From assembly GCA_030448245.1 (NCBI GenBank), contig JAUJNH010000001.1, forward strand, positions 1 to 64,000: DNA of 64,000 bases. Reading direction: 5' to 3'. The notes under the pieces are model-generated. The model was not told the origin of the DNA and did no database searches. It saw only the letters and a list, made by a program, of their open reading frames with translations. Origin of the DNA: Acidimicrobiales bacterium. Its GTDB lineage: Bacteria; Actinomycetota; Acidimicrobiia; Acidimicrobiales; JAUJNH01. Every line of letters starts with the position of its first letter. Within the stretch, counting starts at the first letter, position 1. Both the position numbers and the translations under genes were made by a program. Shown here piece by piece: positions 54,314-63,045 of this stretch.

Positions 54314-55498
54314 CTACGACGAGCTGACCCTCGGTTCCGGGGCCGGTGGGACCAGCGCCTCGAGCGCGCCCACCACCTCGTGCGGCGCAGGCATGGCCGC
54401 GATCTCGTCGGCCAGCCGGGAGGCCGAGACCCGGTAGGCGGGGTCGTTCAGCAGGCTGGCCAGCCCGCTGCGCACGGCATCGACGCCCAGCTCGTGCGGG
54501 CGCAGCGTTCGACCTGCGCCCAGCGCCGCGGTGCGGTCGGCGTTCCAGAACTGGTTGGCCTCCTGGGGGAGGAGCAGCAGCGGAAGGCCGCACGACAGGG
54601 CGGCCAGCGTGGTGCCCGACCCCCCGTGGCACACCACGAGGTCGCACGAGGGGAGCACGAGGGACTGGGGCAGGTAGGGCTCGGCGTGCACGTGAGGCGG
54701 CAGCACGCCGAGCTCAGCCGGATCCCGGTCGGGCCCGACGGTGACGACGACGTCGAGCGGCTGGTCGGAGACGGCGGCGATGACGGTCTCGAACACCTGC
54801 GGCGTGTGGTTCGCCACCGTCCCGAGGGTCACGTACACGGTGGGCCGTACCCCGAGCTCGTCGACCCACGGGAGCGGCGCTCCACCCGGGTTGTCGAAGG
54901 TGACGGGCCGCACCCGCTGGGCCACGTCCACCCGCTCGATCATCGGCGACTGCAGGCCGGCCGGGCAGATGTCGAGGTACAGGGACCGGAACATGCCGCC
55001 GAGGTCTCCGGGGTCCACCCCCCAGGTCGCCCACGTCGGCGCCACGGCCTTGGCCCCCGCCTCCCAGAACTCCTCCGGCTGCAGCGCCCCGAAGCCATGG
55101 TTGGTTCACGGGATTCCGCACGCTGCGGCCGCCACCGGTCCAGCGAAGTCGGTCATGTCGCGGACCAGCAGGTCGACGCCCCATCCCCGGATGGCCGAGA
55201 TCAGGTCGGCGACCTTCGCCGGTGCCGCGACCTCGGCGAACATGCGGGCCCCGAAGCGCCACACGTCCTCCTCGGAGGGCTCGACGACGCCCGCCAGCTC
55301 CAGGGTCCGCTCGTGCACGACCAGCGGGCTCAAACCCGCTGGGAACGCCACGAACCCAGCTGGCTCGACGACGCGCCGACAGAACCGCTCGGCGGTGGCG
55401 AAGGCCACCTCGTGCCCGGCGCGGGCCAGCGCCTGGGCCACGGGGACCATCGGGTGGAAGTGGCCGAACCCCGGCACGCACGTGCACAGGACCCTCAT
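54314..55498 (-). pseudogene. UGT/MGT-type glycosyltransferase with one in-frame TGA
   Basis: A GT1-family enzyme of about 394 codons: MRVLCTCVPGFGHFHPMVPVAQAL at the N-terminus and the nucleotide-sugar signature VVCHGGSGTTLAALSCGLPLLLLPQEANQFWNA near the C-terminus. The frame is single and clean except for TGA at 55106-55108 (AACGIP-stop-TNHGFGALQPEEFW), with homology continuing on both sides. A C-to-T change of CGA (Arg) is the simplest cause. Such enzymes glycosylate macrolides, phenols or phenolic lipids. It is either a pseudogene by a single mutation or a base error. Confidence 0.8.
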
Positions 55499-55537
55499 GG
55501 CAGGCTTTTCACGGCGGCACGATAACGTCGAAATCCG

Positions 55538-55780
55538 ATGCAGCTCGCTCCCAGCCTGCAGTCGGCCTGCGAGACCTGGCCCGACCGGCCGGCCATCACG
55601 TTCAAGGGGCGCACCACCACCTACGCCGAGGTCGGCCACCAGGTGGGCGCCGTGGCCCATGGGTACCGGCGCCTCGGCATCGAGGCGGGGGACCGGGTTG
55701 TCTGCGCCCTGCCCAACCGTCCCGAGCACCTGGTGGCCATGAACGCGGCCTGGGCCGGCTCCGGCCTCGCTGAGGGGCGG
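55538..55780 (+). pseudogene. Truncated acyl-CoA ligase N-terminus
   Basis: The first 75 or so residues of an AMP-dependent acyl-CoA synthetase: SACETWPDRPAITFKGRTTTYAEV, then LGIEAGDRVVCALPNRPEHLVAMNAAWA. Homology then stops and the frame runs into the promoter of the cupredoxin gene. No P-loop or catalytic core is present. Start only 40 bp from the divergent glycosyltransferase. Confidence 0.65.
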
Positions 55781-55850
55781 CCGGCGAATCAGCCGCGCCG
55801 CCGGGCGGTTCGGTATGCTCTGGCCGTTTTCGAAAACCGGGGGGAACCAC

Positions 55851-56309
55851 ATGCACCGCTGGAAGCGCGCCCTGACACCGTTGGCCGCAGCCTGCCTCGC
55901 CCTTGCCGGGTGCGGCGGTGGCGGCGGCGACATCGGCAAAGCCGCTGACAAGGCGAAGGCGGCGCGGGTCGTCGAGGTGCGCTTGTCGGACCAGCCCAAG
56001 TTCGAGCCTTCTCTCATCCCCGTGAAGCCGAGCGAGACGGTGACGCTGCGCATCACCAACACCGGGAAGCGGATCCACGAGTTCCACCTGGGCAACCAGG
56101 ACGACCAGAAGGAGCGCCAGGAGGACATGCAGGGCATGGGCTCGAACCCGATGAACATGCCCGACACGGCCAGGAGCGTGACGGTCGACCCCGGGGCCAC
56201 CGAGGAGATCACCTGGACCTTCCCCAAGAAGGGCGCCGTCCAGTACGGCTGCCACCAGCCCGGCGACTACGACAAGGGGATGAAGGGCGAGGTCAAGGTC
56301 TCGGCCTAG
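55851..56309 (+). CDS. Cupredoxin-domain lipoprotein
   Basis: A 152-residue exported lipoprotein with a signal peptide and lipobox (LALAGCG, Cys about residue 20), a linker, then a cupredoxin domain. Copper ligands are visible: His in RIHEFHLG, Cys and His in QYGCHQPGDYDKGM, and the final Met. This is an electron-transfer or copper-handling protein on the outer membrane face. A -10-like TATGCT lies at 55814-55819. It is the only intact gene in the mosaic region. Confidence 0.85.
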   Translation: MHRWKRALTPLAAACLALAGCGGGGGDIGKAADKAKAARVVEVRLSDQPKFEPSLIPVKPSETVTLRITNTGKRIHEFHLGNQDDQKERQEDMQGMGSNPMNMPDTARSVTVDPGATEEITWTFPKKGAVQYGCHQPGDYDKGMKGEVKVSA

Positions 56310-56580
56310 CCGCACTCGATCAGGGCCAGGCGGTCCGGCCCCCGGTGGAGGTAGGTCACCTCGCACGTCGGGCACGCCCAGGATCGCCATGAGCATGCGG
56401 GTCAGCCCGAGCCCGAACCCGCCGTGGGGCGGGCAGCCGAACTTGAAGTAGTCCAGGTAGAACTGGATGGCGGGAAGCGGGATGCCCCGCCGGCGGGCCC
56501 GGTCCTCCAGGTGCTCGTAGCGGTGCTCGCGCTGGGCCCCGGTGGTCACCTCGAGGCCCTTCCAGAGGGCGTGGGAAAAG
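56306..56580 (-). pseudogene. C-terminal fragment of aspartyl-tRNA synthetase
   Basis: The last 85 or so residues of a class II AspRS of the archaeal/non-discriminating kind: LWKGLEVTTGAQREHRYEHL, then motif 3 FGCPPHGGFGLGLTRMLMAILGVP. A +1 shift near 56372 is needed to read the rest (EVTYLHRGPDRLALIECG) to the TAG at 56306. The upstream two thirds of the synthetase are absent. It is joined in frame to NRPS sequence at about 56578. Normal AspRS is essential, so a full copy must exist elsewhere. Confidence 0.75.
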
Positions 56581-57578
56581 GCGTCGACGTCGAGGCTGCC
56601 CCGGTAGCGGCGGACCAGGCAGGGCAGGTTGAAGCTGCCTGGCGCCAGCTGCTCGTGCCACAGCATCCCCAGCTGTGAAGCGCCCGCGGGCGGCAGGTCG
56701 TCGTCGTCGCCGGACGCCGCGTCGTCGCCCGAGGTGACCAGCGCACGAGGCAAGGCCGCGGTGAGCCGGGACCGCACGGCCCGGTGATCGCCCTCTCCGC
56801 TCAGCACCACCTGCTCGAGCGAGCCGAGCTCGGCCGCCTCGGCCCACCCGCAGTCGAGGACGGCGGCGGCCAACCCGGGTGTCAGCCCGCAGGTGGTGGC
56901 CCCGAGCCTGGCCACCAGCATCGACAGGTCGGCGGGGGCGAACTTGGCCAGGGTGGCGGCACCGGACCGGGGCCGGGCCAGCACGTGGGCCAGGCCTGCT
57001 GGCCGGCCCGAGACCCTGGAGCCCACGTGTGCACCAGCCACCCCCGGTCCCGGCGGGCCGCCGGCGGCGAGGTCGCCATGGACCCGAGCTCGCGGTCGCG
57101 GCCGGGCGAGCGGTGACAGGGCGTAGGAGAGCTCGGCCGGCGCCGCCGGGTCGATGGCCGGGGGCGTCCAGCCCGGCCGCTGGTCGTCACCCACCTCGTC
57201 GGGGCCGGCGACCCACGCCGTCGTCGGCGGGGGCACGGCCAGGTCTGGTGAGCACAGGACGCCGACCGCCCCGGACGCCGCCACCACCCGGGCCGCATCG
57301 ATGCCGGAGAGTCCTGCCGGCACGAGGACGACCAACCCGCCGGCCTCGAGCACGGCAGTGCACGAGATGGCGAACGCCGGCCAGGAGGCGGGGCTGAAGT
57401 GGAGGGCGACCGGGTCGCCGGGCAGGACCCCCCGCTCGACCAGGCCGGACGCCACGGCCCGGGAACGTTTCAGCCAGGCGCCGAAGGTGAGCTCGTCGCT
57501 GCCGCTCACGACGATGCCCAGGTCTCCGGGCTGGACCCGGGCCCGTTCCGCCAGGAGGGCGGGGAGCGTGGCGCTCAC
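56575..57578 (-). pseudogene. Degenerate adenylation-like domain followed by the start of a condensation domain
   Basis: Begins MSATLPALLAERARVQPGDLGIVV and follows the N-terminal half of an AMP-ligase/NRPS A domain for about 275 residues (GVLPGDPVALHFSPASWPAF, LSMLVARLGATTCGLTPGLAAA, LEQVVLSGEG). The P-loop region is ALSPLARPRPRARVHGD in place of the SGTTG-x-PK motif, so adenylation is unlikely. It is followed by LGMLWHEQLAPGSFNLPCLVRRYRGSLDVDA, a typical start of a condensation domain. It then passes in frame into AspRS sequence. The GTG overlaps the CoA-transferase stop (GTGA), so the original gene was coupled to it. Confidence 0.65.
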
Positions 57579-59410
57579 GGCTCGAGCTGCCAGGGCGAGG
57601 ACGGGGCGCGGCAGGAGGCCGCCAGCGGCTCGAGCAGCGGCGCCAGCGCCGGGTCGTCGGCCACGCCGGTCAGGTCGGTGGCCACCCGGGCGCACCCGAT
57701 CCCGGCTGCGCCCAGGCGCTGCTCCCAGTCGCCCACCGAAGCGGTGCTCAGCGCCGACGCGATGGCGCGCTCCAGTGCTGGGCGGTCGCCGCCGTCGGGG
57801 ACGCCGCAGGCCGAGGTCAGACGGTGGAGCTCGCCGGGCGGACCGGCGTCCACCACCAGCCAGCCGTCGGCGGCGTGGATCGGGACGTCGAGCGGGCCCC
57901 ACAGGGGGCGTCCCCGGTGGCGGCCGTCCTCGGATCCGGTGGCCAGGCCCTGGAGGACGTGGGCCTGCAGCGCCATGGCGCCGGCCTCGAGGGAGGTTCG
58001 GACCCGGCAGCCCACCCCGGTCCGCTCGCGGCGGTAGAGCCCGGCCAGGACCCCCTCACAGGTCACGAGGGCGCCCAGGAAGTCGGTGAGCAGCACCCTG
58101 GTCGGACGAGGCGGGTCGGGCTCGGGGTGCAGCGCGTTGGCCAGCCCCGTCCAGGCCTGCACCAGGAAGTCGGTGCCGATGAGGCGGGCGGCGCCCGATC
58201 GCGGGGCCCAGCCGGAGGCCTCGACGTAGACGAGGCGGGGGTGGGCCGGCGCCAGGTCCTCGGCGGCCAGGCCCCACTCGGCTGCCTTCCCCGGCCGCCA
58301 GTTGTGGAGGAACACGTCGGCCCCGGCCGCCCGGTCGGCGAGTTCGCGGCGCCCGACGGGGCTGCCCAGGTCGAGCTCGACCGTCTGCTTGCCCCGGTTG
58401 AAGCACAGGAAGAACGAGCCGGTGTCGCCAGCCAGCGGCGGCACGCTGCGCCCGACATCGCCGCCCGGGCTCTCCACCCGGGTGACGCGGGCTCCCAGCA
58501 TCTGCAGGAGCAGGCCGGCCAGCGGCCCCTGCAGGCGGCTGGTGGCCTCGACCACCTCGATTCCGGCCAGGGGGAGCGAGCCCGGTCCCGCAGGGCCAGC
58601 CGACCGCTCCTCCCAGCCCTCGGTGGCAGGGGCCAGCGCGTCGACGATCGGTGACCCGGGGGCGGGGTCGGCCAGGACCTCGTCGTAGCGACGGACCGGG
58701 CTGAGGCTGACACCGCAGGCCTTCGCCGCCTCGGTCACCTCGGCCAGGGTGTGGGCCGCCGTGGCCTCGTGGAACCCGACCGGGAGCGACGACGTGCCCC
58801 GGTAGTAGCGGGGGCGGAAGCGGGTCCAGGCCCGGCCCAGCTCGGGCGCCGGCCCCCCCAGGTGGAGCCAGAAGGCCTTCCACGCCTCGGTGTCGAACGT
58901 CTCGATCTCGAACCACCCGTCGTCTCTCGTGCGGAAGGGAGGTCCCGGCTCCGGCGCCGGCGGCGGCACCTCCTCGGGAGGGCAGGTGGCGGCGGCCAGG
59001 TAGTGGGACGCCTGCAGCAGGCCGGCCTGGACGACCGAGGTGCGCACGTGTCCGGTGAGCACGCCGCGGCGCCGTCCCACCGCCACCGCCAGCAGGGCCT
59101 GGGCGGCCAGGACCCCCGCCGCCACCGAGGCGATCTCGATCCCCAGGCGGCGGGGCCCGCCGAGGTCGCGGCCGTGGAGGTGCATGAGCCCGGTGGTGGC
59201 CTGCACCAGCGCCTCGCTCCCAGGGGCGCCCGGCGGCCGGGCCGGGCCCCACCACGAGATCTCACAGGCGACGTCGCCGGTCCCCCGACCGGCCGGTCCC
59301 GGCCAGGTGGCCCGCGTCGGGTCTTCGCCGTCGGGCTCGAGGCCCAGCGCAGCGAGGCGCGCTGCGCACGTCTGCACCGACAGCGCAGGACCCGACAGCG
59401 ACGTCCGCAT
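57575..59410 (-). CDS. CaiB/BaiF-type (class III) CoA transferase, double-domain
   Basis: A 611-residue protein, about 1.5 times the usual 400, with two CoA-transferase-like halves. The C-terminal half is complete: LAGIEVVEATSRLQGPLAGLLLQMLGARVTRVESP, ADVFLHNWRPGKAAEWGL, LVYVEASGWAPRSGAARLIGTDF with a likely catalytic Asp, and LGALVTCEGVLAGLYRRERTG. The N-terminal half is shorter. These enzymes move CoA between carboxylic acids. It lies upstream of, and overlaps, the degenerate A-domain gene, so both may have served one acyl-CoA or peptide pathway. Confidence 0.8.
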   Translation of the reverse strand: MRTSLSGPALSVQTCAARLAALGLEPDGEDPTRATWPGPAGRGTGDVACEISWWGPARPPGAPGSEALVQATTGLMHLHGRDLGGPRRLGIEIASVAAGVLAAQALLAVAVGRRRGVLTGHVRTSVVQAGLLQASHYLAAATCPPEEVPPPAPEPGPPFRTRDDGWFEIETFDTEAWKAFWLHLGGPAPELGRAWTRFRPRYYRGTSSLPVGFHEATAAHTLAEVTEAAKACGVSLSPVRRYDEVLADPAPGSPIVDALAPATEGWEERSAGPAGPGSLPLAGIEVVEATSRLQGPLAGLLLQMLGARVTRVESPGGDVGRSVPPLAGDTGSFFLCFNRGKQTVELDLGSPVGRRELADRAAGADVFLHNWRPGKAAEWGLAAEDLAPAHPRLVYVEASGWAPRSGAARLIGTDFLVQAWTGLANALHPEPDPPRPTRVLLTDFLGALVTCEGVLAGLYRRERTGVGCRVRTSLEAGAMALQAHVLQGLATGSEDGRHRGRPLWGPLDVPIHAADGWLVVDAGPPGELHRLTSACGVPDGGDRPALERAIASALSTASVGDWEQRLGAAGIGCARVATDLTGVADDPALAPLLEPLAASCRAPSSPWQLEP

Positions 59411-59488
59411 CCGATCAACCCCCTGGTGCCCGGCCCGGCGGGCGCCGAGGCTTTTCGCTTCCGGCCCTGAACCCTAGGGTGCCCGGTC

Positions 59489-60475
59489 ATGAGCGCTGAA
59501 GACGTCCGCCTCGTCCTGCTCGGGACCGCCGGTGGCCCCCTTCCCTCGGCCACCCGCGCTGGCATCGCTCAGGCCGTGGTCGTCGGCGACCGGGTCCACC
59601 TCGTCGACTGCGGGAGCGGTGTCACCCGCCAGCTGCGCCGGGCTCGGCTCCTGTCGCGCCTCTCGCAGGTCTTCGTCACCCACCTGCACTCCGACCACGT
59701 CAGCGACTACTTCAACCTCTTCCTGCTGGGCTGGCCGATCCTGCAGCACAACCCCCCGGTGCCGGTGCACGGGCCGGGCTCGGCCGGGCCGATGTGCGCC
59801 CTGCCGGCCGGCGACGACGAGCCGGCGATCCCCCTGGTCAGCCCTGACGCGCCCACGCCCGGCATCGTCGAGATCACCGACCACCAGATCAGGGCCAACG
59901 CCTTCGACCTCAACATCCGGATGCGCGAGGCCGGCCGGAGCGACCTGACCGAGCTGATCGTCCCATGCCAGGTGGACATCCCCGACGAGCTCGGGGCCAG
60001 CCCCTTCGGGGCGGTGGCCCCGCCGATGGACCCGCTGCTGGTGGCCGAGGACGAGGACGTTCGGGTGACGGCGGTCCTCGTGCAGCACGAGCCTGTCTTC
60101 CCGGCCTTCGCCTACCGCTTCGACACCGCCGCCGGCTCGATCGTCGTGTCGGGAGACACCGCTCCCTGCGCCAACCTCGTGACGCTGGCCCAGGGCGCCG
60201 ACGTCCTCGTCCACGAGGTCTACGACGATGCCGCCTCGGCGGCCGACGACGACACCTACGAGGCCCGCCGGCGCCGTCACCACCTGGTCACCTCACACAC
60301 GCCGCTCAGCCAGGTGGGCAAGGTTGCCGCCGAGGCCCAGGTGGGCCGCCTCGTGCTCACCCACTTCATCCCGGGCGACGACGTCCTCCCCGACGAGCAC
60401 TGGGTGGAGGGGGCGTCAGCCGGCTTCGGCGGCGAGCTCGTGGTAGGCCACGACCTCCTCGAGCTCCGGCTCTGA
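59489..60475 (+). CDS. Metallo-beta-lactamase-fold hydrolase (RNase Z-like)
   Basis: A 328-residue MBL-fold enzyme. Zinc motif THLHSDHVSDY (HxHxDH, about 70), Asp in SGDTAPC (about 225), late His in LTHFIPGDD. VHLVDCGSGVTRQL and the HTPLSQVGKVA block resemble RNase Z / aryl-phosphodiesterase-type members. No signal peptide. The target (tRNA, cyclic nucleotide or small ester) is uncertain. Confidence 0.85.
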   Translation: MSAEDVRLVLLGTAGGPLPSATRAGIAQAVVVGDRVHLVDCGSGVTRQLRRARLLSRLSQVFVTHLHSDHVSDYFNLFLLGWPILQHNPPVPVHGPGSAGPMCALPAGDDEPAIPLVSPDAPTPGIVEITDHQIRANAFDLNIRMREAGRSDLTELIVPCQVDIPDELGASPFGAVAPPMDPLLVAEDEDVRVTAVLVQHEPVFPAFAYRFDTAAGSIVVSGDTAPCANLVTLAQGADVLVHEVYDDAASAADDDTYEARRRRHHLVTSHTPLSQVGKVAAEAQVGRLVLTHFIPGDDVLPDEHWVEGASAGFGGELVVGHDLLELRL

Positions 60476-60491
60476 ACCCATTCAGAAGGGC

Positions 60492-61430
60492 TCAGAAGAG
60501 CTCGCCCTGGACGGGCTGGGGGTCGACCAGCGCCCGCAGGGCCAGGGCGCCGGCCACGGCGTCGTCGGCGAAGGTGTTGGCGAACAGGCAGTGGACCTCG
60601 CGGCATCCGGTGGCCAGCCGCTCGAGCGTCTGGAGCCAGCCGGCCAGCTCGTCGTCCCGGTAGCGCCAGGGCCACGGCCACCGGCCCGGCCGGCGGCCGA
60701 GGAAGCGAACCACGGCGAGGTCGGCGGTGGCGGCCACGAGGGGCTCGGCCTGGTCCGGCCGGCGCGCCGCGTCGATGCAGGTGAGGGCCAGGTCGAGGTC
60801 CTCGAGCAGGGCCAGCGTCTCCTCGGCCTGGTCACCCTCCTGCCAGCGGCGGTTCGGCAGCTCGACGGCCACCGACCACCCCTCCAGCGCAGCCCTCGCC
60901 TCGGTGAGGAGGGTGGTGGAGGTGCGCCCCGGCCGCAGCCAGTGCGGGCAGCGCAGGGTGACGCAGCCCAGCCTGCCGCTGGCGGCCAGCGGCTGGATGG
61001 CGTGGCGGAAGCGGGCCCAGCACTCGTGGAGAGCCTCTTCGCTGAGGTGCTCGCGGTACAGCCGGTGGCGTTCGCGGGCGTCGGGCCGCACCTCCTCGAA
61101 CAGGTCGGGCCACAGCGACGACGGGAGGGTCGAGGCGCCGGTGAACAACGACCACGCCTGGACGTCGAAGCGGAACGAGGCGGGCGTCCGGGCCGCCCAC
61201 TGGTGGGCCTGCTCGGGCGTCGGCGGGAACCAGCGGGTGGTGCCGATCTCGGCCAGGGGGAGGCGGGCTGCGTAGAACGCCAGCCGCTCGGCGGCCCGCA
61301 TGGACGGGCGGGGGTAGAACGAGCCCTCGCGGACCAGGCTGCGGTCCGACCACGAGCAGGCCCCGGCGAGGATCGGGCCGCGGTCGGGGGATGGGGGCGA
61401 AGCGTCCGGCGGCGCCGCCCCCGCCGTCAA
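60492..61430 (-). CDS. DUF72 protein
   Basis: A 312-residue TIM-barrel-like DUF72 protein: ILAGACSWSDRSLVREGSFYP at the N-terminus, FRFDVQAWSLFTGAS, then VAVELPNRRWQEGDQAEETLALL and a final FANTFADDAVAGALAL. These are the family blocks; the function is unknown, sometimes linked to DNA repair or metal centres. The start is probably TTG at 61430, overlapping the upstream stop (TTGA). Confidence 0.8.
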   Translation of the reverse strand: MTAGAAPPDASPPSPDRGPILAGACSWSDRSLVREGSFYPRPSMRAAERLAFYAARLPLAEIGTTRWFPPTPEQAHQWAARTPASFRFDVQAWSLFTGASTLPSSLWPDLFEEVRPDARERHRLYREHLSEEALHECWARFRHAIQPLAASGRLGCVTLRCPHWLRPGRTSTTLLTEARAALEGWSVAVELPNRRWQEGDQAEETLALLEDLDLALTCIDAARRPDQAEPLVAATADLAVVRFLGRRPGRWPWPWRYRDDELAGWLQTLERLATGCREVHCLFANTFADDAVAGALALRALVDPQPVQGELF

Positions 61431-62953
61431 CGGAAGCGGCCGGTGGTGGCCAGGAACCGCAGCGCCGAGCGGGCCGCGTTGGCCCCGCAGGCGCCGTGCA
61501 CGCCGCCGCCGGGGTGGGTGGCGTCCGAGCCGAGGAACAGGCCGGCCAGGGGCGTCCTCGTCGGGCTGAGCTGGGGGACCGGCCGGAAGACGAGCATCTG
61601 GTGGAGGGCGATGGTGCCGCCGCCGATCATGCCGCCGACCAGGTTGGCGTCGGCGCCCTCCAGCTCGGCCGGGCCGACCACGTAGCGCCCCCGGATGAGG
61701 TCGCGGAAGCCGGGGGCCAGGCGCTCGACCTGCAGCTCCATCCGGTCGGCGAACCGGCCGCTGTCGATGGCGACGTCGCGTGGCACGTGGGCGTAGGCCC
61801 AGCACACCTCCTTCCCGGGGGGCATGCGGCCGGGGTCGGCGACCGAGTACTGGCCGAACAGGAGGAAGGGCTGCTCGGGGACCCGGCCCTGATTGAGCTC
61901 GTGGGCGGCGTCGGCGATCACCTCGATCGAGTCACCGATGTGGATGGTGGCGGCTCGGCGGGCGTCGTCGGCGAGCCAGGGCACCGGGCCGTCCAGCGTC
62001 CAGTCGACCTTCACCGTGCCAGGGGCACGCCCGAACCGGCCGATCCGACGCTGCACCTTGGTCGGCAGGTGCTCGGTTCCGATCAGCCCGTGGTACAGCT
62101 GCTCGGCCCCGGTGTCGGCCACCACCACCCGGGCCTCGACCTCCTCACCGCCGGTCAGCCGCACCCCCCGGGCCCGGCGCCCCGAGGTGAGCACCGACTC
62201 GACGGTCGCCGAGCACCGAACCTGGCCGCCGACCGACTGGAGGCGGGACACGAGGGCGTCGGTCAGCGCGCCGGCGCCGCCCACCGGCGTGGGCCAGCCC
62301 TTCTCCTGGCCGACCAGCAGCAGCAGGAGGCCGGGGAAGCCCGACAGCGTCTGATCGGGGGCCAGGTCGCTGTGGGCCGTGCAGCCCACGAGCAGCCGAG
62401 CCGAGGCCAGGCCGGAGAACAGCTCGTGGCCCATGATCCGGGCGGGAAGGAGGAGGAACCGGGCCAGCTCGAGGAGCTCGACGTTCGCCCGGGCGGCCAG
62501 GCGGATCGGGCCCCGGACCGGTGGCCACGGGCCCAGGAACGACTCGATGATCGGCGGGCCGTAGCGCTCCCACCAGCGCAGCAGGGCCTGCCAGCGCTCG
62601 CCGTCGCCGGGTGACCACCGGTCGAGCAGGGCGGCGGTCTCGTCGGTGGTCGCCGCCAGCCCGGGGCAGGTGCCGTCGGACGAGGGGTGGGCGAGGGCCA
62701 GGGGGCTGCGGGCCCAGCGCAGCCCGTGGCGCTCGAGCTGCAGCGAGCCGAAGGCGGGGCTCACGGTGGCCAGCACGTGGAAGGCGCTGAAGCGGTCGTG
62801 CTGGTACCCGGGCTCGACCAGCTCGGCGCTGCGAGCCGCCCCTCCTGGTTCGGGCTGGGCCTCGAGGACGACGACGTCCAGTCCCCGATCGGCCAACAGG
62901 TTGGCGGCGACGAGGCCGTTGGGCCCGGCGCCCACGACGACCGCATCGGGCAT
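61427..62953 (-). CDS. Phytoene dehydrogenase-like FAD oxidoreductase
   Basis: A 508-residue CrtI/COG1233-type flavoprotein. The dinucleotide loop is VVVGAGPNGLVAANLLADRG (residues 5-24), EAQPEPGGAARS follows, and the C-terminal FAD signature is LFLGSDATHPGGGVHGACGANAARSAL. No carotenoid genes are near, so the substrate is unknown; many actinobacterial relatives are not carotenoid enzymes. It is coupled to the DUF72 gene. Confidence 0.88.
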   Translation of the reverse strand: MPDAVVVGAGPNGLVAANLLADRGLDVVVLEAQPEPGGAARSAELVEPGYQHDRFSAFHVLATVSPAFGSLQLERHGLRWARSPLALAHPSSDGTCPGLAATTDETAALLDRWSPGDGERWQALLRWWERYGPPIIESFLGPWPPVRGPIRLAARANVELLELARFLLLPARIMGHELFSGLASARLLVGCTAHSDLAPDQTLSGFPGLLLLLVGQEKGWPTPVGGAGALTDALVSRLQSVGGQVRCSATVESVLTSGRRARGVRLTGGEEVEARVVVADTGAEQLYHGLIGTEHLPTKVQRRIGRFGRAPGTVKVDWTLDGPVPWLADDARRAATIHIGDSIEVIADAAHELNQGRVPEQPFLLFGQYSVADPGRMPPGKEVCWAYAHVPRDVAIDSGRFADRMELQVERLAPGFRDLIRGRYVVGPAELEGADANLVGGMIGGGTIALHQMLVFRPVPQLSPTRTPLAGLFLGSDATHPGGGVHGACGANAARSALRFLATTGRFR

Positions 62954-63045
62954 GCCCGGATGCTAGGGCGGCCCGGGGCACCACCATCCGGCCGCCCGAC
63001 CTGCGTGGGTGTGGGGCACGGCCGCCGGCCGGGCAGACTCGGGGG

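Noticed and set aside
55106-55108. Selenocysteine codon in the glycosyltransferase
   Set aside because: GT1 enzymes have no catalytic Cys or Sec at this place, and no selenoprotein machinery or likely SECIS hairpin was noticed. A mutated Arg codon is simpler.
40443-55500. One single biosynthetic gene cluster spanning the ATPase to the glycosyltransferase
   Set aside because: Directions vary, an IS remnant and chimeric joins divide the region, and the NRPS and glycosyltransferase are broken. Only the four-gene aryl operon and exporter are claimed as a unit.
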